A program made the translations under genes and the position numbers. Under the pieces are notes generated by a model that saw only the letters and a program-made list of their open reading frames with translations, was not told the DNA's origin and ran no database searches. A stretch of DNA of 64,000 bases, taken from contig JBKBHA010000017.1 of assembly GCA_046297935.1 (NCBI GenBank), positions 13,419-77,418 of the forward strand, read 5' to 3'. This document shows positions 25,843 through 34,640 of the stretch, piece by piece (within the stretch, counting starts at the first letter, position 1; each line of letters starts with the position of its first letter). This DNA comes from CAYMZZ01 sp046297935 (GTDB taxonomy: Bacteria; Bacteroidota; Bacteroidia; Chitinophagales; Chitinophagaceae).

Positions 25843-27210
25843 TTATTGGAGAGGCAATTCCACCGTAACGGTGGTTCCCTGTCCTTCCGCAGACGACACA
25901 TGGATATTGCCTTTGTGTTGTCTGATTATGTTTAACGAAAGCGGGAGACCTACACCATATCCTTTAAACGACCCTGTATTGGAAGCGCGGAAGAAGGGAA
26001 CAAACACGTGTTTGAGTTCCTCTGTTGGTATACCAATGCCCGAATCCGTGATGCGTATAATGATCTTGTTGTCGCGGCTTGACAATTTCACTTCCACCAC
26101 TTCATTATTAGAATATTTGCAGGCGTTTAATATGATGTTACTGATAGCAAGTTTAAGTAGTTGCGGGTTGGCGTGCAATACCAGCTGGTTTTCATCCGCA
26201 GGCAGATCATCCCATTGAAGATGGACCTGGCTTTCAGGATGAATGCGGTGAATAGTGGCATGTATGTCGAACAGCAGTTCGTCTATACGAACAATTTCGA
26301 GGCTAACCTTATTGTTGTTGAAACCCGACTGTGCCAGGCTGAGAAGCGCCGAGGTGAGTGCTTCCAATTTCTCTGCTTCTTTAAGTATCACCTCAAGCGA
26401 TTGACGGTAAGCTGCCGCATCCCTTTCCTTGGCCAGCACTATTTCCGCTTCGCCAATGATGGTGGTGAGCGGCGTTTTCAGCTCGTGGGAAGCATTGCTG
26501 ACAAAATTGTTTTGAATATCAAAAGCCGTCTGTAGCCTATCCAGCATACCGTTGAACGTACTCGTGAGTTCGGCAATTTCGTCCTTCCCCTTTTTCTCTG
26601 CCAGCCTTAGCGACAGGTTTTCCACGCCGATGCTGTTTACCCGGTTGATGATATCGCGGAACGGTTTAAATGTTTTTCGGGAAAAATAAAAGCTGATGGC
26701 AAATACCAACACTACTTTGGCAACAAAAGCACCAGCCAGAATTTTGCGAAGATTGGTCAGGGCCTGTAAGCCAAATCGGTTGACCGCGGATTTAATGATG
26801 ATGTAGGTATCGTCACCAACCTTGTTGTGAATACCCGCATAGTACTTTTCGCTTTTCTTGAAATAAACTGTTTCGTTGGTGCTGAGAAGTTCGCTCAGGT
26901 AGGACCGAGGTACATCGAGCCCTTTCGGCAAGTTAATACTATCGATTGGAAGCGTAGCCGGAAAAATGAATTCACGCTCTTCCGGCAGCACTTCCAGGTA
27001 TTGTTGTCGCAATTCGTTGTAGGTGGCCGAGGAGGTCGTATCTTTTTCGAAGTATATTTTAGAAGCCACAATTACCCGCAGCTCAAGACGCTTTTTGAAA
27101 TCGCTGGCCGTATCGATCGAGGCTGTATAGTACATGATGCCATTCAATAGAAGGATCACCGTTGCTGCCAGCAGGGTAAAGAGCAGGGCTGTTTGTGTCT
27201 GAATTCTCAT
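25843..27210 (-). CDS. Sensor histidine kinase
   Basis: A 455-residue membrane kinase, start at 27210 (MRIQTQTALLFTLLAATVIL). TM1 (about 7-30), a periplasmic sensor (31-155) and TM2 (about 160-178) precede a HAMP domain and HisKA (phospho-acceptor His about 242 in SNASHELKTPLTT). The ATPase domain has NACKYSNN, DSGIGIP and GVGLPLSLNI boxes. It phosphorylates the OmpR-type regulator encoded just upstream, whose stop overlaps this start (ATGA). The sensor domain resembles the Bacteroidota RprX/HmsP-like class with no recognisable ligand fold. Confidence 0.93.
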   Translation of the reverse strand: MRIQTQTALLFTLLAATVILLLNGIMYYTASIDTASDFKKRLELRVIVASKIYFEKDTTSSATYNELRQQYLEVLPEEREFIFPATLPIDSINLPKGLDVPRSYLSELLSTNETVYFKKSEKYYAGIHNKVGDDTYIIIKSAVNRFGLQALTNLRKILAGAFVAKVVLVFAISFYFSRKTFKPFRDIINRVNSIGVENLSLRLAEKKGKDEIAELTSTFNGMLDRLQTAFDIQNNFVSNASHELKTPLTTIIGEAEIVLAKERDAAAYRQSLEVILKEAEKLEALTSALLSLAQSGFNNNKVSLEIVRIDELLFDIHATIHRIHPESQVHLQWDDLPADENQLVLHANPQLLKLAISNIILNACKYSNNEVVEVKLSSRDNKIIIRITDSGIGIPTEELKHVFVPFFRASNTGSFKGYGVGLPLSLNIIRQHKGNIHVSSAEGQGTTVTVELPLQ

Positions 27211-27887
27211 GCTGCCGGATCTTTCATGCAATAGCCCATGCCGATAACTGTGTGGATCAACTTTTCCGAATTTTTGCGCTCCACTTTTTTACGGAGATAG
27301 TTCATATATACATCGACCACATTGGTGCCCATATTGAAATTGATTCCCCATACCTGTTCCAGGATGTCGAGTCGCGACACCACCCGGCCCTTATTCTTCA
27401 TCAGGTACTCCAGCAGTCGGTATTCAGTTGCCGTGAGGGAAATATTTTGGCCAAACCGTGTAACCGTTTTCGCGGACAGGTTCATTTCGAGATCGTCCAG
27501 TTTCAAAATTTTTTCTGTTTCCTGAGCCGGTTGCCGGCGTGCAAGCGAGCGAAGTCGCGCCGACAGTTCTCTAAACTTGAATGGCTTGGTGATATAGTCG
27601 TCGGCTCCCGCGTCGAGTCCCGTCACTACATTATCGGTGGTAGCCAGTGCCGTCAGCATCAGGATCGGCGTTTTTATATTTTGCTTTCTGATTTCGCGGC
27701 ATAGCTCCAGGCCGTTGATGCCGGGAAGCATTACGTCAAGAATGATGAGACTATAGGGATTGTCGGTTGCCAGTTGCAGGCCCAGTCGGCCGTCGGGTGC
27801 AACTGTTACCTGGTAGCCTTCTTCGCCCAGTCCTTTGTTAAGCATCGAGGCCACCGAGGGTTCGTCTTCTACTAGCAGGATTTGCAT
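27207..27887 (-). CDS. OmpR-family response regulator
   Basis: A 226-residue DNA-binding regulator. The receiver domain (1-115) has the acidic pair EDE, the phospho-acceptor Asp51 (LIILDVMLPGINGLE), the Thr in MLTALA and Lys in KPFKFREL. The winged-helix C-terminus carries LTATEYRLLEYLMKNKGRVV, VSRLDILEQVW and VDVYMNYLRKKV. It is the partner of the kinase whose gene overlaps its stop codon by 4 bases. Its targets may include the stress-protein and bestrophin genes downstream. Confidence 0.95.
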   Translation of the reverse strand: MQILLVEDEPSVASMLNKGLGEEGYQVTVAPDGRLGLQLATDNPYSLIILDVMLPGINGLELCREIRKQNIKTPILMLTALATTDNVVTGLDAGADDYITKPFKFRELSARLRSLARRQPAQETEKILKLDDLEMNLSAKTVTRFGQNISLTATEYRLLEYLMKNKGRVVSRLDILEQVWGINFNMGTNVVDVYMNYLRKKVERKNSEKLIHTVIGMGYCMKDPAA

Positions 27888-28246
27888 GGTTCGGTTTTAA
27901 AAATGATGGTTCTTCCTGATAACAAAACCTGCACCAATTTGTTAGAAATCATTTAGCTACACATGGCACCGGTCTGTCAGGGCAGGCAAGGGGGTACAAT
28001 TAAGTAGCTGATTTACCAAGCTTAAGAATCGGATCAGAATGGAATTAGATTTCGATTAAAAACCATTGGCCGGTCATCCTGACCTGTAAGCTTGTTGTAA
28101 CGAACAGGACAAACTGTCGGCATTGTGTCGGTTTTAAATTTTATTTAGGCCTGATATTGGGTTAGTAAGTAGTCGGGATTGGCTAACTTTAAAACAAAGG
28201 TCCGACAGACGAATCTTTAATCAACAGATCATCAAAAGCGTTAATC
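27888..28246. other. Intergenic region between divergent genes
   Basis: No gene is seen in these 359 bases between the response regulator (minus) and the oxidoreductase (plus). A TAACTTTA box at 28184-28191, with a TTG 24 bases before it, is a weak promoter candidate for the oxidoreductase. Nothing else stands out. Confidence 0.4.
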
Positions 28247-29647
28247 ATGACCAATTCGAAGTGGTCGCATCGAAATATTTTAAAAAGGATTGGTATTACT
28301 GTAGGGGGTACTTTCTTCCCTTTTTCGTTATGGGGTAGAAATGAAACTGGCGAGCCGCTGATACTTCCCAACAATCCCCTTCACAAAAAACTCGCGAGGC
28401 CCGTTACAGCTATCGTAATTGGCGCGGGTGCCCGTGGCAATGTATATGGCGACTACGCCGTTGAATATCCAGATCAGTTGAATATTGTCGGCGTTGCTGA
28501 GCCAACCCCGGTGCGAAACGAGCGTTTTGCTCGTAAGCATCATATTCCTCCTTCCCAGCGGTTCGAGGACTGGCGAGACATTTTTAAACGTCGACGTTTT
28601 GCCGACGCCATTGTTATTGCCACTTCCGATCATTTGCATTACGAACCCTGTATGGAGGCCCTGAAAGCCGGTTACCATATTTTACTGGAAAAGCCTATTG
28701 CTCCAACCGAGCAGGAATGCCGCGATATTCTTAATCTGACTCGTGAAACCGGGCGTATAGTTGCCGTCTGTCATGTTCTACGGTATGCACCCTATTTTGT
28801 AAAGCTGCGCGAGTTGCTACAAAGTGGTGCTATTGGCGAAGTGGTGAGTCTGCAACATCTGGAGCCTATTGAGCATACTCATATGGCACACTCGTATGTT
28901 CGGGGCAACTGGCGTAGCAGCGAAGCGACCACCCCCATTTTGTTAGCCAAATCCTGCCATGATCTAGACATTATTAAATGGATGTTGGGAAAAGAATCGC
29001 GCAAGATTCAGGCCTTTGGTGGGCTTCGCTGGTTTAAAAAAGAGAATGCTCCCAAGGGCAGCAAGCCGCGCTGCATTGAGGGTTGTGCCGTTGAAAGCAG
29101 TTGTCCCTATTCTGCTTTGAAGTTGTACTACCGGAAGCGCGAGCGCACTTATGTGTTTGACCTGCCCGAAAAGAAAAAGCTGCAGGACGATGCGATTCTA
29201 GAGTATCTGCGAACTTCCGATTATGGCCGCTGCGTTTATCGGATGGACAACGACCAGTGTGATCATTATACCAGCAATATTCTTTTTGAGGATGGTGTTA
29301 CTGCCAGTTTTAGTATGGAAGCCTTTACTCCTTTTGGCGGACGCAGAACCCGCGTGATGGGTAGTATGGGGTATATTGAGGGTGATATGGACAAACTCGT
29401 GATACACGATTTCAGGACTGATAAAGTGAAGAAGTACGAGACCACTGTGGAAGAGGTTGAGAACTACAGGAATGAAGGTCATGGTGGTGGCGACTGGCGC
29501 CTGGTTGCCGACTGGGTGCAGGCTGTTGCTCAGGACGACAAGAAGCTTTTAAGTTCTACCATTGAAGCTTCCATTGAAAGTCATATTATGTGTTTCAAGG
29601 CAGAAGAGAGTCGCAAGCAGATGCAGGTGATGGACATTAAACTGTAG
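28247..29647 (+). CDS. Gfo/Idh/MocA family oxidoreductase
   Basis: A 466-residue NAD(P)-dependent oxidoreductase. The Rossmann domain begins at VTAIVIGAGARGNVYGDYAV (about 52-71). The conserved HILLEKPIAPTEQECRDIL (EKP motif) and the alpha/beta C-terminal domain follow. About 50 N-terminal residues precede the Rossmann fold, with a hydrophobic IGITVGGTFFPFSLWG stretch, as in members exported or membrane-linked in Bacteroidota. An extra Cys-containing insert (CIEGCAVESSCPYSALKLYY) is typical of the subgroup acting on sugars or inositols. It stands alone; the substrate is unknown. Confidence 0.9.
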   Translation: MTNSKWSHRNILKRIGITVGGTFFPFSLWGRNETGEPLILPNNPLHKKLARPVTAIVIGAGARGNVYGDYAVEYPDQLNIVGVAEPTPVRNERFARKHHIPPSQRFEDWRDIFKRRRFADAIVIATSDHLHYEPCMEALKAGYHILLEKPIAPTEQECRDILNLTRETGRIVAVCHVLRYAPYFVKLRELLQSGAIGEVVSLQHLEPIEHTHMAHSYVRGNWRSSEATTPILLAKSCHDLDIIKWMLGKESRKIQAFGGLRWFKKENAPKGSKPRCIEGCAVESSCPYSALKLYYRKRERTYVFDLPEKKKLQDDAILEYLRTSDYGRCVYRMDNDQCDHYTSNILFEDGVTASFSMEAFTPFGGRRTRVMGSMGYIEGDMDKLVIHDFRTDKVKKYETTVEEVENYRNEGHGGGDWRLVADWVQAVAQDDKKLLSSTIEASIESHIMCFKAEESRKQMQVMDIKL

Positions 29648-29651
29648 TCAT

Positions 29652-30029
29652 TCAGCTTGATCGGAGTTGGGCGATTTTCTCTTCGATCAATGCCGTATAT
29701 CGTTCCATCAGGTCAATATATTTGTTTTTCCAGTACTCTTTTTGTTGAAGTGCTTCTTCCAGTGTTTCAGCTGTTCGTCCATAGTACGCGTCGGCATCCT
29801 CCACCAGGTATTGTGGCATATCTGGAAATTCTTCTCTGAAGTCGTGATTCAGTGCTTTACCGTATGCGATCAGTATATGGAAATCGAGATCGGGGTTCTC
29901 GATATGTTTGTAATACGAAGAGCGGCTGTAACCTGCTTTCGCCGCGATGTCTTCTTTATTTTTTCCTGAAGCTTCTACCAGTGTTGCGAGGACTTGTCCT
30001 CTGTCCAGTTTGGTTCGTCTAGTCGCCAT
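29652..30029 (-). CDS. Small helix-turn-helix DNA-binding protein
   Basis: A 125-residue protein. Residues 8-60 form a lambda-repressor-like/XRE helix-turn-helix (GQVLATLVEASGKNKEDIAA, then KAGYSRSSYYKHIENPDLDF). Residues 80-122 are predicted to be a long helix with heptad character (EALQQKEYWKNKYIDLMERY, TALIEEKIAQL), likely a dimerisation coiled coil. It is encoded convergent to the oxidoreductase with a 4-base gap. Upstream lie an AT-rich stretch and then the 84-bp repeat array. It may regulate itself or bind the array; neither is shown. Confidence 0.75.
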   Translation of the reverse strand: MATRRTKLDRGQVLATLVEASGKNKEDIAAKAGYSRSSYYKHIENPDLDFHILIAYGKALNHDFREEFPDMPQYLVEDADAYYGRTAETLEEALQQKEYWKNKYIDLMERYTALIEEKIAQLRSS

Positions 30030-30300
30030 AATGTGTAAATCAATGTAAAATAGTGTGTAAAAAAATATACAATAAAGGCTATTGGCTGTGCACTTTTTTA
30101 TACATGATTGAACAACAGCCAGTTATTGTTGTTTAAAGCAACTTATTTTATTTGGAATTTCTGTTATTGTTTTTGTTTGTTGAAAGAAACAACGATTTGT
30201 GTTATGGGAGATATGGTTTTTGTGGGATGGGTGGTGTTGGGGGATGCCCGTTGTGGTAGTTGATATGAAGTCGATGGTGTGTATGGGTTGTTCCTCGTAG
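30030..30300. other. AT-rich spacer between the HTH gene and the repeat array
   Basis: The first 180 bases are strongly AT-rich (runs such as TAAAAAAATATAC and TTATTTTATTTGG), then a G/T-rich stretch leads into the first repeat unit. It presumably holds the HTH gene's promoter. No exact TAnnTTTG box, DnaA box or open frame was found. Confidence 0.5.
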
Positions 30301-30311
30301 CACAGCGTTTG

Positions 30312-31530
30312 CCCCGGTCGGGCCGCTCTTCCGACCGCCCGTCGGACGGGGTCGTTTAAAAGATCGGATTAAGACTGTTCTCGGCAACCTGTTCTACCTC
30401 GGTCGGACCGGTCTTCCGACCGCCTCTCAGACGGGGTCGACGAAAAGAACGGGTCAAAACCGTCTTCGGCCAACCCGCTACCTCGGTCGGACCGCTCTTC
30501 CGACCGCTCGTCGGATGGGGTCTCTAAAAAAGATCAGATTAGCACTGCCCATCGCAACTCGCTTTACCTCGGTCGGACCGCTCTTCCGACCGACCTTAAC
30601 CTGAGTGACAAAATGCATTGGATCACGATTGTCCTCCTCAACCCGCTACCCCGGTCGGACCGCTCTTCCGACCGCCCGTCGGACGGGGTCGTTTAAAAGA
30701 AATGCATTGGATCACGATTGTCCTCCTCAACCCGCTACCTCGGTCGGACCGGTCTTCCGACCGCCCCCAGTCGGGTTTCACACAAATTCGAGGCACGATT
30801 GTGCTCGCAATCCGCCTGCCCCGGTCGGACCGGTCTTCCGACCGCCCGTCGGACGGGGTCGTTTAAAAGATCGGATCAAACCTTTCTTCGGCAACCTGCC
30901 ACCTCGGTCGGACCGGTCTTCCGACCGCCCGTCGGACGGGGTCGTTTAAAAGATCGGATTAAGACTGTTCTCGGCAACCCGTTCTAACCCCGGTCGGACC
31001 GGTCTTCCGACCGGCTCACAGACGGGGTCGTCGAAAAGAACGCGTCAAAACCGTCTTCGGCCAACCCGATACCTCGGTCGGACCGGTCATCCGACCGCCC
31101 GTCGGACGGGGTCTTAAAAGAGATCAGACTTGTACTGCCTATCGCAACTAGGTTAACCCCGGTCGGACCGGTCGTCCGACCGCCACTGAGAAGGGGTCGC
31201 CTATTAGCGCGGATCAAGACTGTCTTCGGCCACCATTCACCCCGGTCGGACCGGTCTTCCGACCGCCCATCGGACGGGGTAACCAAATGACTCGGATTAT
31301 TACTGCCGATCACAACTCACTCTCCCCGGTCGGACCGGTCATCCGACCGCCCATCGGACGGGGTTCTTTACAAGATCGGATCACGACGCTCTTTGGCAAC
31401 CCGCTCAACCGGTCGGACCGCTCATCCGACCGCCCGTCGGACGGGCGGCCACGTAGCTCGGATTATTCCCTCCCATCGAAACTAGCTCGACCCCGGTCGG
31501 ACCGGTCGTCCGACCGCCCCTCGAATGGAA
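30312..31530. repeat. Tandem array of 15 units of about 84 bp, each with a conserved palindrome
   Basis: The palindrome starts at 30315, 30400, 30484, 30570, 30652, 30741, 30822, 30905, 30991, 31075, 31160, 31243, 31327, 31410 and 31494 (spacing 81-89, mean 84.2). Arms are CGGTCGGA and TCCGACCG around a 7-base loop (CCGSTCD). They are identical in all units except one base in unit 1; only the loop varies. Most units follow with a second hairpin (CCCGTC-G-GACGGG) and GGTC, then a variable part of about 40 bp. Units 1-3 recur almost unchanged as 8-10. Frames stay open across it because 84 is divisible by 3, but strand-symmetric composition and lack of a start argue against coding. Confidence 0.92.
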
Positions 31531-31583
31531 GAATAGCTGCGGACACACAGTGCTGTTTAGTGCCATTCTTCGCCCCCAACCTG

Positions 31584-31660
31584 ACCACTCACCCCTCACC
31601 ACTCGCCTCTCACCTTTCACCTCTCACCTTTCACCTCTCACCTCTCACCTTTCACCTCAC
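31584..31660. repeat. CACCTTTCACCTCT-type degenerate repeat at the SDR 3' end
   Basis: Alternating CTCTCACC and TTTCACC units. The stop codon of the SDR gene (31657-31659 on the minus strand) lies inside the first unit. The same family is found at 44488, 44759 and 63361. Confidence 0.85.
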
Positions 31661-32412
31661 CCCGCAGTCATCCCCCCATCCACAGGAACAGCCGCACCAT
31701 GCATGAAGGAAGCACCATCGGAGCATAACCAAAGCACAGCATCAGCCACCTCCTCTGCACGCCCCATTCTGCCAATTGGCTCCATGGCAGTATAAGCTTT
31801 CTCCAATTCAGGATCACCATGTATCACCCGTTCCACCATCTGAGTGCGAATCACTCCCGGACAAACAGCATTGATCCGAATATGGCGACTGGCATTCTCA
31901 AGAGCAGCAGCACGAGTTAATCCCACAACTCCATGCTTGCTGGCAACATATGCTGGCAAATTGGCAAATCCCATCAGGCCGGCAACGGAGGCACAATTCA
32001 CAATAGCACCAGAACCCTGCTTCAACATCAACCCGATTTCCGCGTGCATACACAAATACACACTCTTCAGGTTAACAGCCAGCACCCGATCCCAGTTCAA
32101 CTCTGTAGACTGATCAACGGTACCATTGTCGCCCTCAATACCAGCATTGTTAAAGGCAAAATCAAGCCGCCCATAGGAAGAACCGATCTGATCAATCAGC
32201 CGCTCCACATCAGAGGCTTGCGACACATCACAATGTATAAAACTACTGGAGGGACTAATCTCCTGCAACTGCCGCAGAGTGTCGGGATTCGAATTGATAT
32301 CCGCAATAACTACCTGTGCGCCCTCCTTTGCAAAAGCAATGGCAGTTGCGGCACCAATACCAAAACTTCCGCCGGTAACGAGAGCCACACGGCCAGAAAA
32401 GGAATTTTTCAT
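31657..32412 (-). CDS. SDR family oxidoreductase (glucose dehydrogenase/FabG-like)
   Basis: A 251-residue classical short-chain dehydrogenase. The cofactor motif is ALVTGGSFGIGAATAIAFA, the conserved core is NNAGIEGDNGTV, and the catalytic Tyr/Lys are in YVASKHGVVGLTRAAALENA with Ser in NCASVAG. VCPGVIRTQMVERVIHGDP and PIGRMGRAEEVADAVLWLCS are typical of the glucose-1-dehydrogenase/cyclopentanol group. An Asp after the second strand (VVIADINSN) suggests NAD preference. The substrate is unknown. The stop codon falls in a repeat unit. Confidence 0.9.
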   Translation of the reverse strand: MKNSFSGRVALVTGGSFGIGAATAIAFAKEGAQVVIADINSNPDTLRQLQEISPSSSFIHCDVSQASDVERLIDQIGSSYGRLDFAFNNAGIEGDNGTVDQSTELNWDRVLAVNLKSVYLCMHAEIGLMLKQGSGAIVNCASVAGLMGFANLPAYVASKHGVVGLTRAAALENASRHIRINAVCPGVIRTQMVERVIHGDPELEKAYTAMEPIGRMGRAEEVADAVLWLCSDGASFMHGAAVPVDGGMTAG

Positions 32413-32541
32413 ATAACCTATTTTGTAGGTGAATGTAATGCCACGACCCCTCTAAAGCGACTGACAATGGTCAGCATTTTGACTGATTATTATAAATTTT
32501 GCTATTCGCAGAATATCTTTACGCCGAACCTGATCTATCAT

Positions 32542-33492
32542 ATGAAATTGGCAACCACACTATTCACAGTATTGCTACTGACATCCGCCACTGCACAGGA
32601 GAAAATTGAGAAATGGGATTATTGGATGCGACCAACGAATGCAATACCGCATTACGTAACAACAACGAACAAAACAGATAGTGGCTGGCAACAAATGGGG
32701 TACTATGCGCCCGATTGGACAATAGCTTTCTCAACACTGCATAGCGATGAAGCCGGAAAAATTCAAAATGGCCTGCGCCAGGAGTTTCACCGAAATGGAA
32801 TGATCAAAGCCCAGGGCATGTTCAAAAACGGAAAGAGAGAAGGAGCCTGGCTGCGTTACCACAACAACGGAATGATGGCTGATTCGGCTTTTTACATAAA
32901 CGGAAAAGTTCGCGGAGTTCGCCTGGGCTGGAATAAAGACGGCTACCAGATCGACTCCAGCTATTTCGACGAAAACGGCAATGGCACCGTCATACACTGG
33001 TATTCAAACGGACCGGTTTCGATGATAGGTTATATGGTGCTCGACACTTTTCGAACAGGCAAATGGAAGCACTTTGATCGCAACGGAAAATTGAAAGCCG
33101 AAGAGCTTTATCAGGCAGGTAAATTGCTGATGTCGGCCTGCTACGATTCTAACGGAGTTCAATTGAGCAAAGACGCCTGCGAAGAAAGAGAAGCAGAATT
33201 CAAAGGAGGCAGTGCCGGCTGGAGTCGCTTCCTGCAAAAAAACCTGAACCCCGACGTACCAGTCCGTTTGAGAGCACCGGTAGGAAGCTATACGGTACTC
33301 GTACGATTTGTGGTTAACACCGACGGCTCCTTGAGCGATATTGAAGCAGACACGAAATTTGGATTTGGAATGGAAGAAGAAGTGATCCGCCTGATGAAAA
33401 AATCTCCAGCCTGGGTCCCGGCCCTTCAGTTCGGCCGCCCGGTTAGAGCCTACCGGCTTCAACCAATCACCTTTGCTGTTTCGGAAATGTAA
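32542..33492 (+). CDS. Secreted MORN-like repeat protein with a TonB C-terminal domain
   Basis: A 316-residue protein starting at ATG 32542 (MKLATTLFTVLLLTSATAQ signal peptide). A longer upstream open frame overlaps the SDR gene and is rejected. Residues about 70-190 hold YwqK/MORN-like repeats (GLRQEFHRNGMIKAQGMFKN, GKREGAWLRYHNNGMMADSA, GKWKHFDRNGKLKAEELYQA). Residues 230-315 form a TonB/TolA C-terminal-like domain (YTVLVRFVVNTDGSLSDIEA, VRAYRLQPITF). The combination recurs in Bacteroidota secreted proteins. It may bind cell-wall or outer-membrane partners. YwqK is annotated as an antitoxin elsewhere, but export makes that role unlikely. Confidence 0.75.
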   Translation: MKLATTLFTVLLLTSATAQEKIEKWDYWMRPTNAIPHYVTTTNKTDSGWQQMGYYAPDWTIAFSTLHSDEAGKIQNGLRQEFHRNGMIKAQGMFKNGKREGAWLRYHNNGMMADSAFYINGKVRGVRLGWNKDGYQIDSSYFDENGNGTVIHWYSNGPVSMIGYMVLDTFRTGKWKHFDRNGKLKAEELYQAGKLLMSACYDSNGVQLSKDACEEREAEFKGGSAGWSRFLQKNLNPDVPVRLRAPVGSYTVLVRFVVNTDGSLSDIEADTKFGFGMEEEVIRLMKKSPAWVPALQFGRPVRAYRLQPITFAVSEM

Positions 33493-33518
33493 AATCCACT
33501 TTTAGTCCGGGTTCAAAA

Positions 33519-34502
33519 TCAGGACTGTTTGATGACCTCACGACTGTACTTGTTACGATATTCTACGGGAGAAACCGATGTGACTTTTCGAAAAACATCC
33601 CTAAAAGCCTTGGTATCGGCATAACCGACCTCGTACATGATTTCATTCACCGTTTTACGACCTTCTTCCAGTTCGCGCTTGGCCGCTTCAATCTTTACCC
33701 GCTGAATGTATTCCACAACCGAGTTATTAGTCGCCTTACGGAAACGCCGCTCAAAAGTCCTCCTACCCATACTCAACAGGCGACATAAATCGTCGATACT
33801 GATCCGCTCGGTAAAATTGGCTTCGATAAATTCCTGGGCACGCGCAATATCTTCATCGTTGTGTAGCCGCTGACCTCTGAACATGGCAAATGGAGACTGG
33901 CTCCTGCGGTCAATATCCAGTACAAAATACTTCGCAGCCAATACAGCGAGTTCACGGTTAGTGTATTTCTCAACAAGATGAAGTAACAAATTCCAGTAAG
34001 AGTTGGCACCACCGCTACTGTAAACACCATTATGCTCCGTTACGATTCTGTCATCTACCAGATTAACTTTGGGAAACATAGACCGGAATTGATTGGCAAA
34101 AAGCCAATGGGTACTGCAGCATTTTCCATCGACCAGGCCGGTAGACGCCAGCAAAAAGGCTCCGAGACAAAGACTCGCCACTTCAGCGCCCATCTGATGC
34201 TGAAATACAATCCAGGGAACAAACCCCTTATTAAGATCGATTGCCTGTTGCAAATCGCCACTCAATGCAGGAATAATAATCAGATCAGGCCTGCTTGCAT
34301 TATCAACAGTAGCATCGGCATGTATCGTAAATAATCCATCAAGCAGTTGAACATCTTTTGTTAACCCCACCATTTCGATCCGAAAAGCCGGAACCTGCCC
34401 GCGCGCTTTTAAAAATTCGTTTACTGCTGAAAACATATAACGCGGATCCGCCACCGCCTCTACAACGGCCGATTCCGCCACCAGAATGGCAATATTCTTC
34501 AT
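33519..34502 (-). CDS. GlxA-type AraC family transcriptional regulator
   Basis: A 327-residue regulator with an N-terminal DJ-1/PfpI-like domain (about 1-190; VEMVGL, LIIPALSG, SLCLGAFLLASTGLVDGK, RIVTEHNGVYSSGG) and a C-terminal AraC pair of helix-turn-helix motifs (ISIDDLCRLLSMGRRTFERR, EIMYEVGYADTKAFRDVFRK). GlxA-like members use the first domain as a ligand sensor. The Cys in SLCLGAF is at the DJ-1 nucleophile-elbow position. Its targets are unknown. It converges on the MORN/TonB-C gene with a 26-base gap. Confidence 0.92.
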   Translation of the reverse strand: MKNIAILVAESAVVEAVADPRYMFSAVNEFLKARGQVPAFRIEMVGLTKDVQLLDGLFTIHADATVDNASRPDLIIIPALSGDLQQAIDLNKGFVPWIVFQHQMGAEVASLCLGAFLLASTGLVDGKCCSTHWLFANQFRSMFPKVNLVDDRIVTEHNGVYSSGGANSYWNLLLHLVEKYTNRELAVLAAKYFVLDIDRRSQSPFAMFRGQRLHNDEDIARAQEFIEANFTERISIDDLCRLLSMGRRTFERRFRKATNNSVVEYIQRVKIEAAKRELEEGRKTVNEIMYEVGYADTKAFRDVFRKVTSVSPVEYRNKYSREVIKQS

Positions 34503-34640
34503 GCGTTCCCCTGATTAGAACCTCAATTTACATTCTTTTGTCGCATTCGGCGACATAAGGGGGCCAGCTATTACCGAATCAGGAGATAGGGTGGAGGAAA
34601 CGCGAAAATTGAGGATGGGCTAATCCAATAGCCTGACTTC

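Noticed and set aside
30605..31313. Repeat-peptide genes on either strand of the 84-bp array
   Set aside because: Frames stay open only because the unit length is divisible by three; several frames on both strands are equally open and none has a believable start or protein family.
30312..31530. CRISPR array
   Set aside because: Repeats are degenerate outside the palindrome arms, spacers are alignable with each other and some recur (units 1-3 and 8-10), and no cas gene is nearby.
30030..31530. Replication origin (AT-rich region plus iteron-like array)
   Set aside because: No DnaA box was found in the AT-rich stretch and no dnaA, dnaN or rep gene is present; the resemblance is only general.
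31933..32541. N-terminal extension of the MORN/TonB-C gene
   Set aside because: The extension lies antisense over the SDR gene; an ATG at 32542 starts a clear signal peptide.
32542..33492. YwqK-type toxin-antitoxin system
   Set aside because: The protein has a signal peptide and TonB-C domain and no toxin gene is adjacent.
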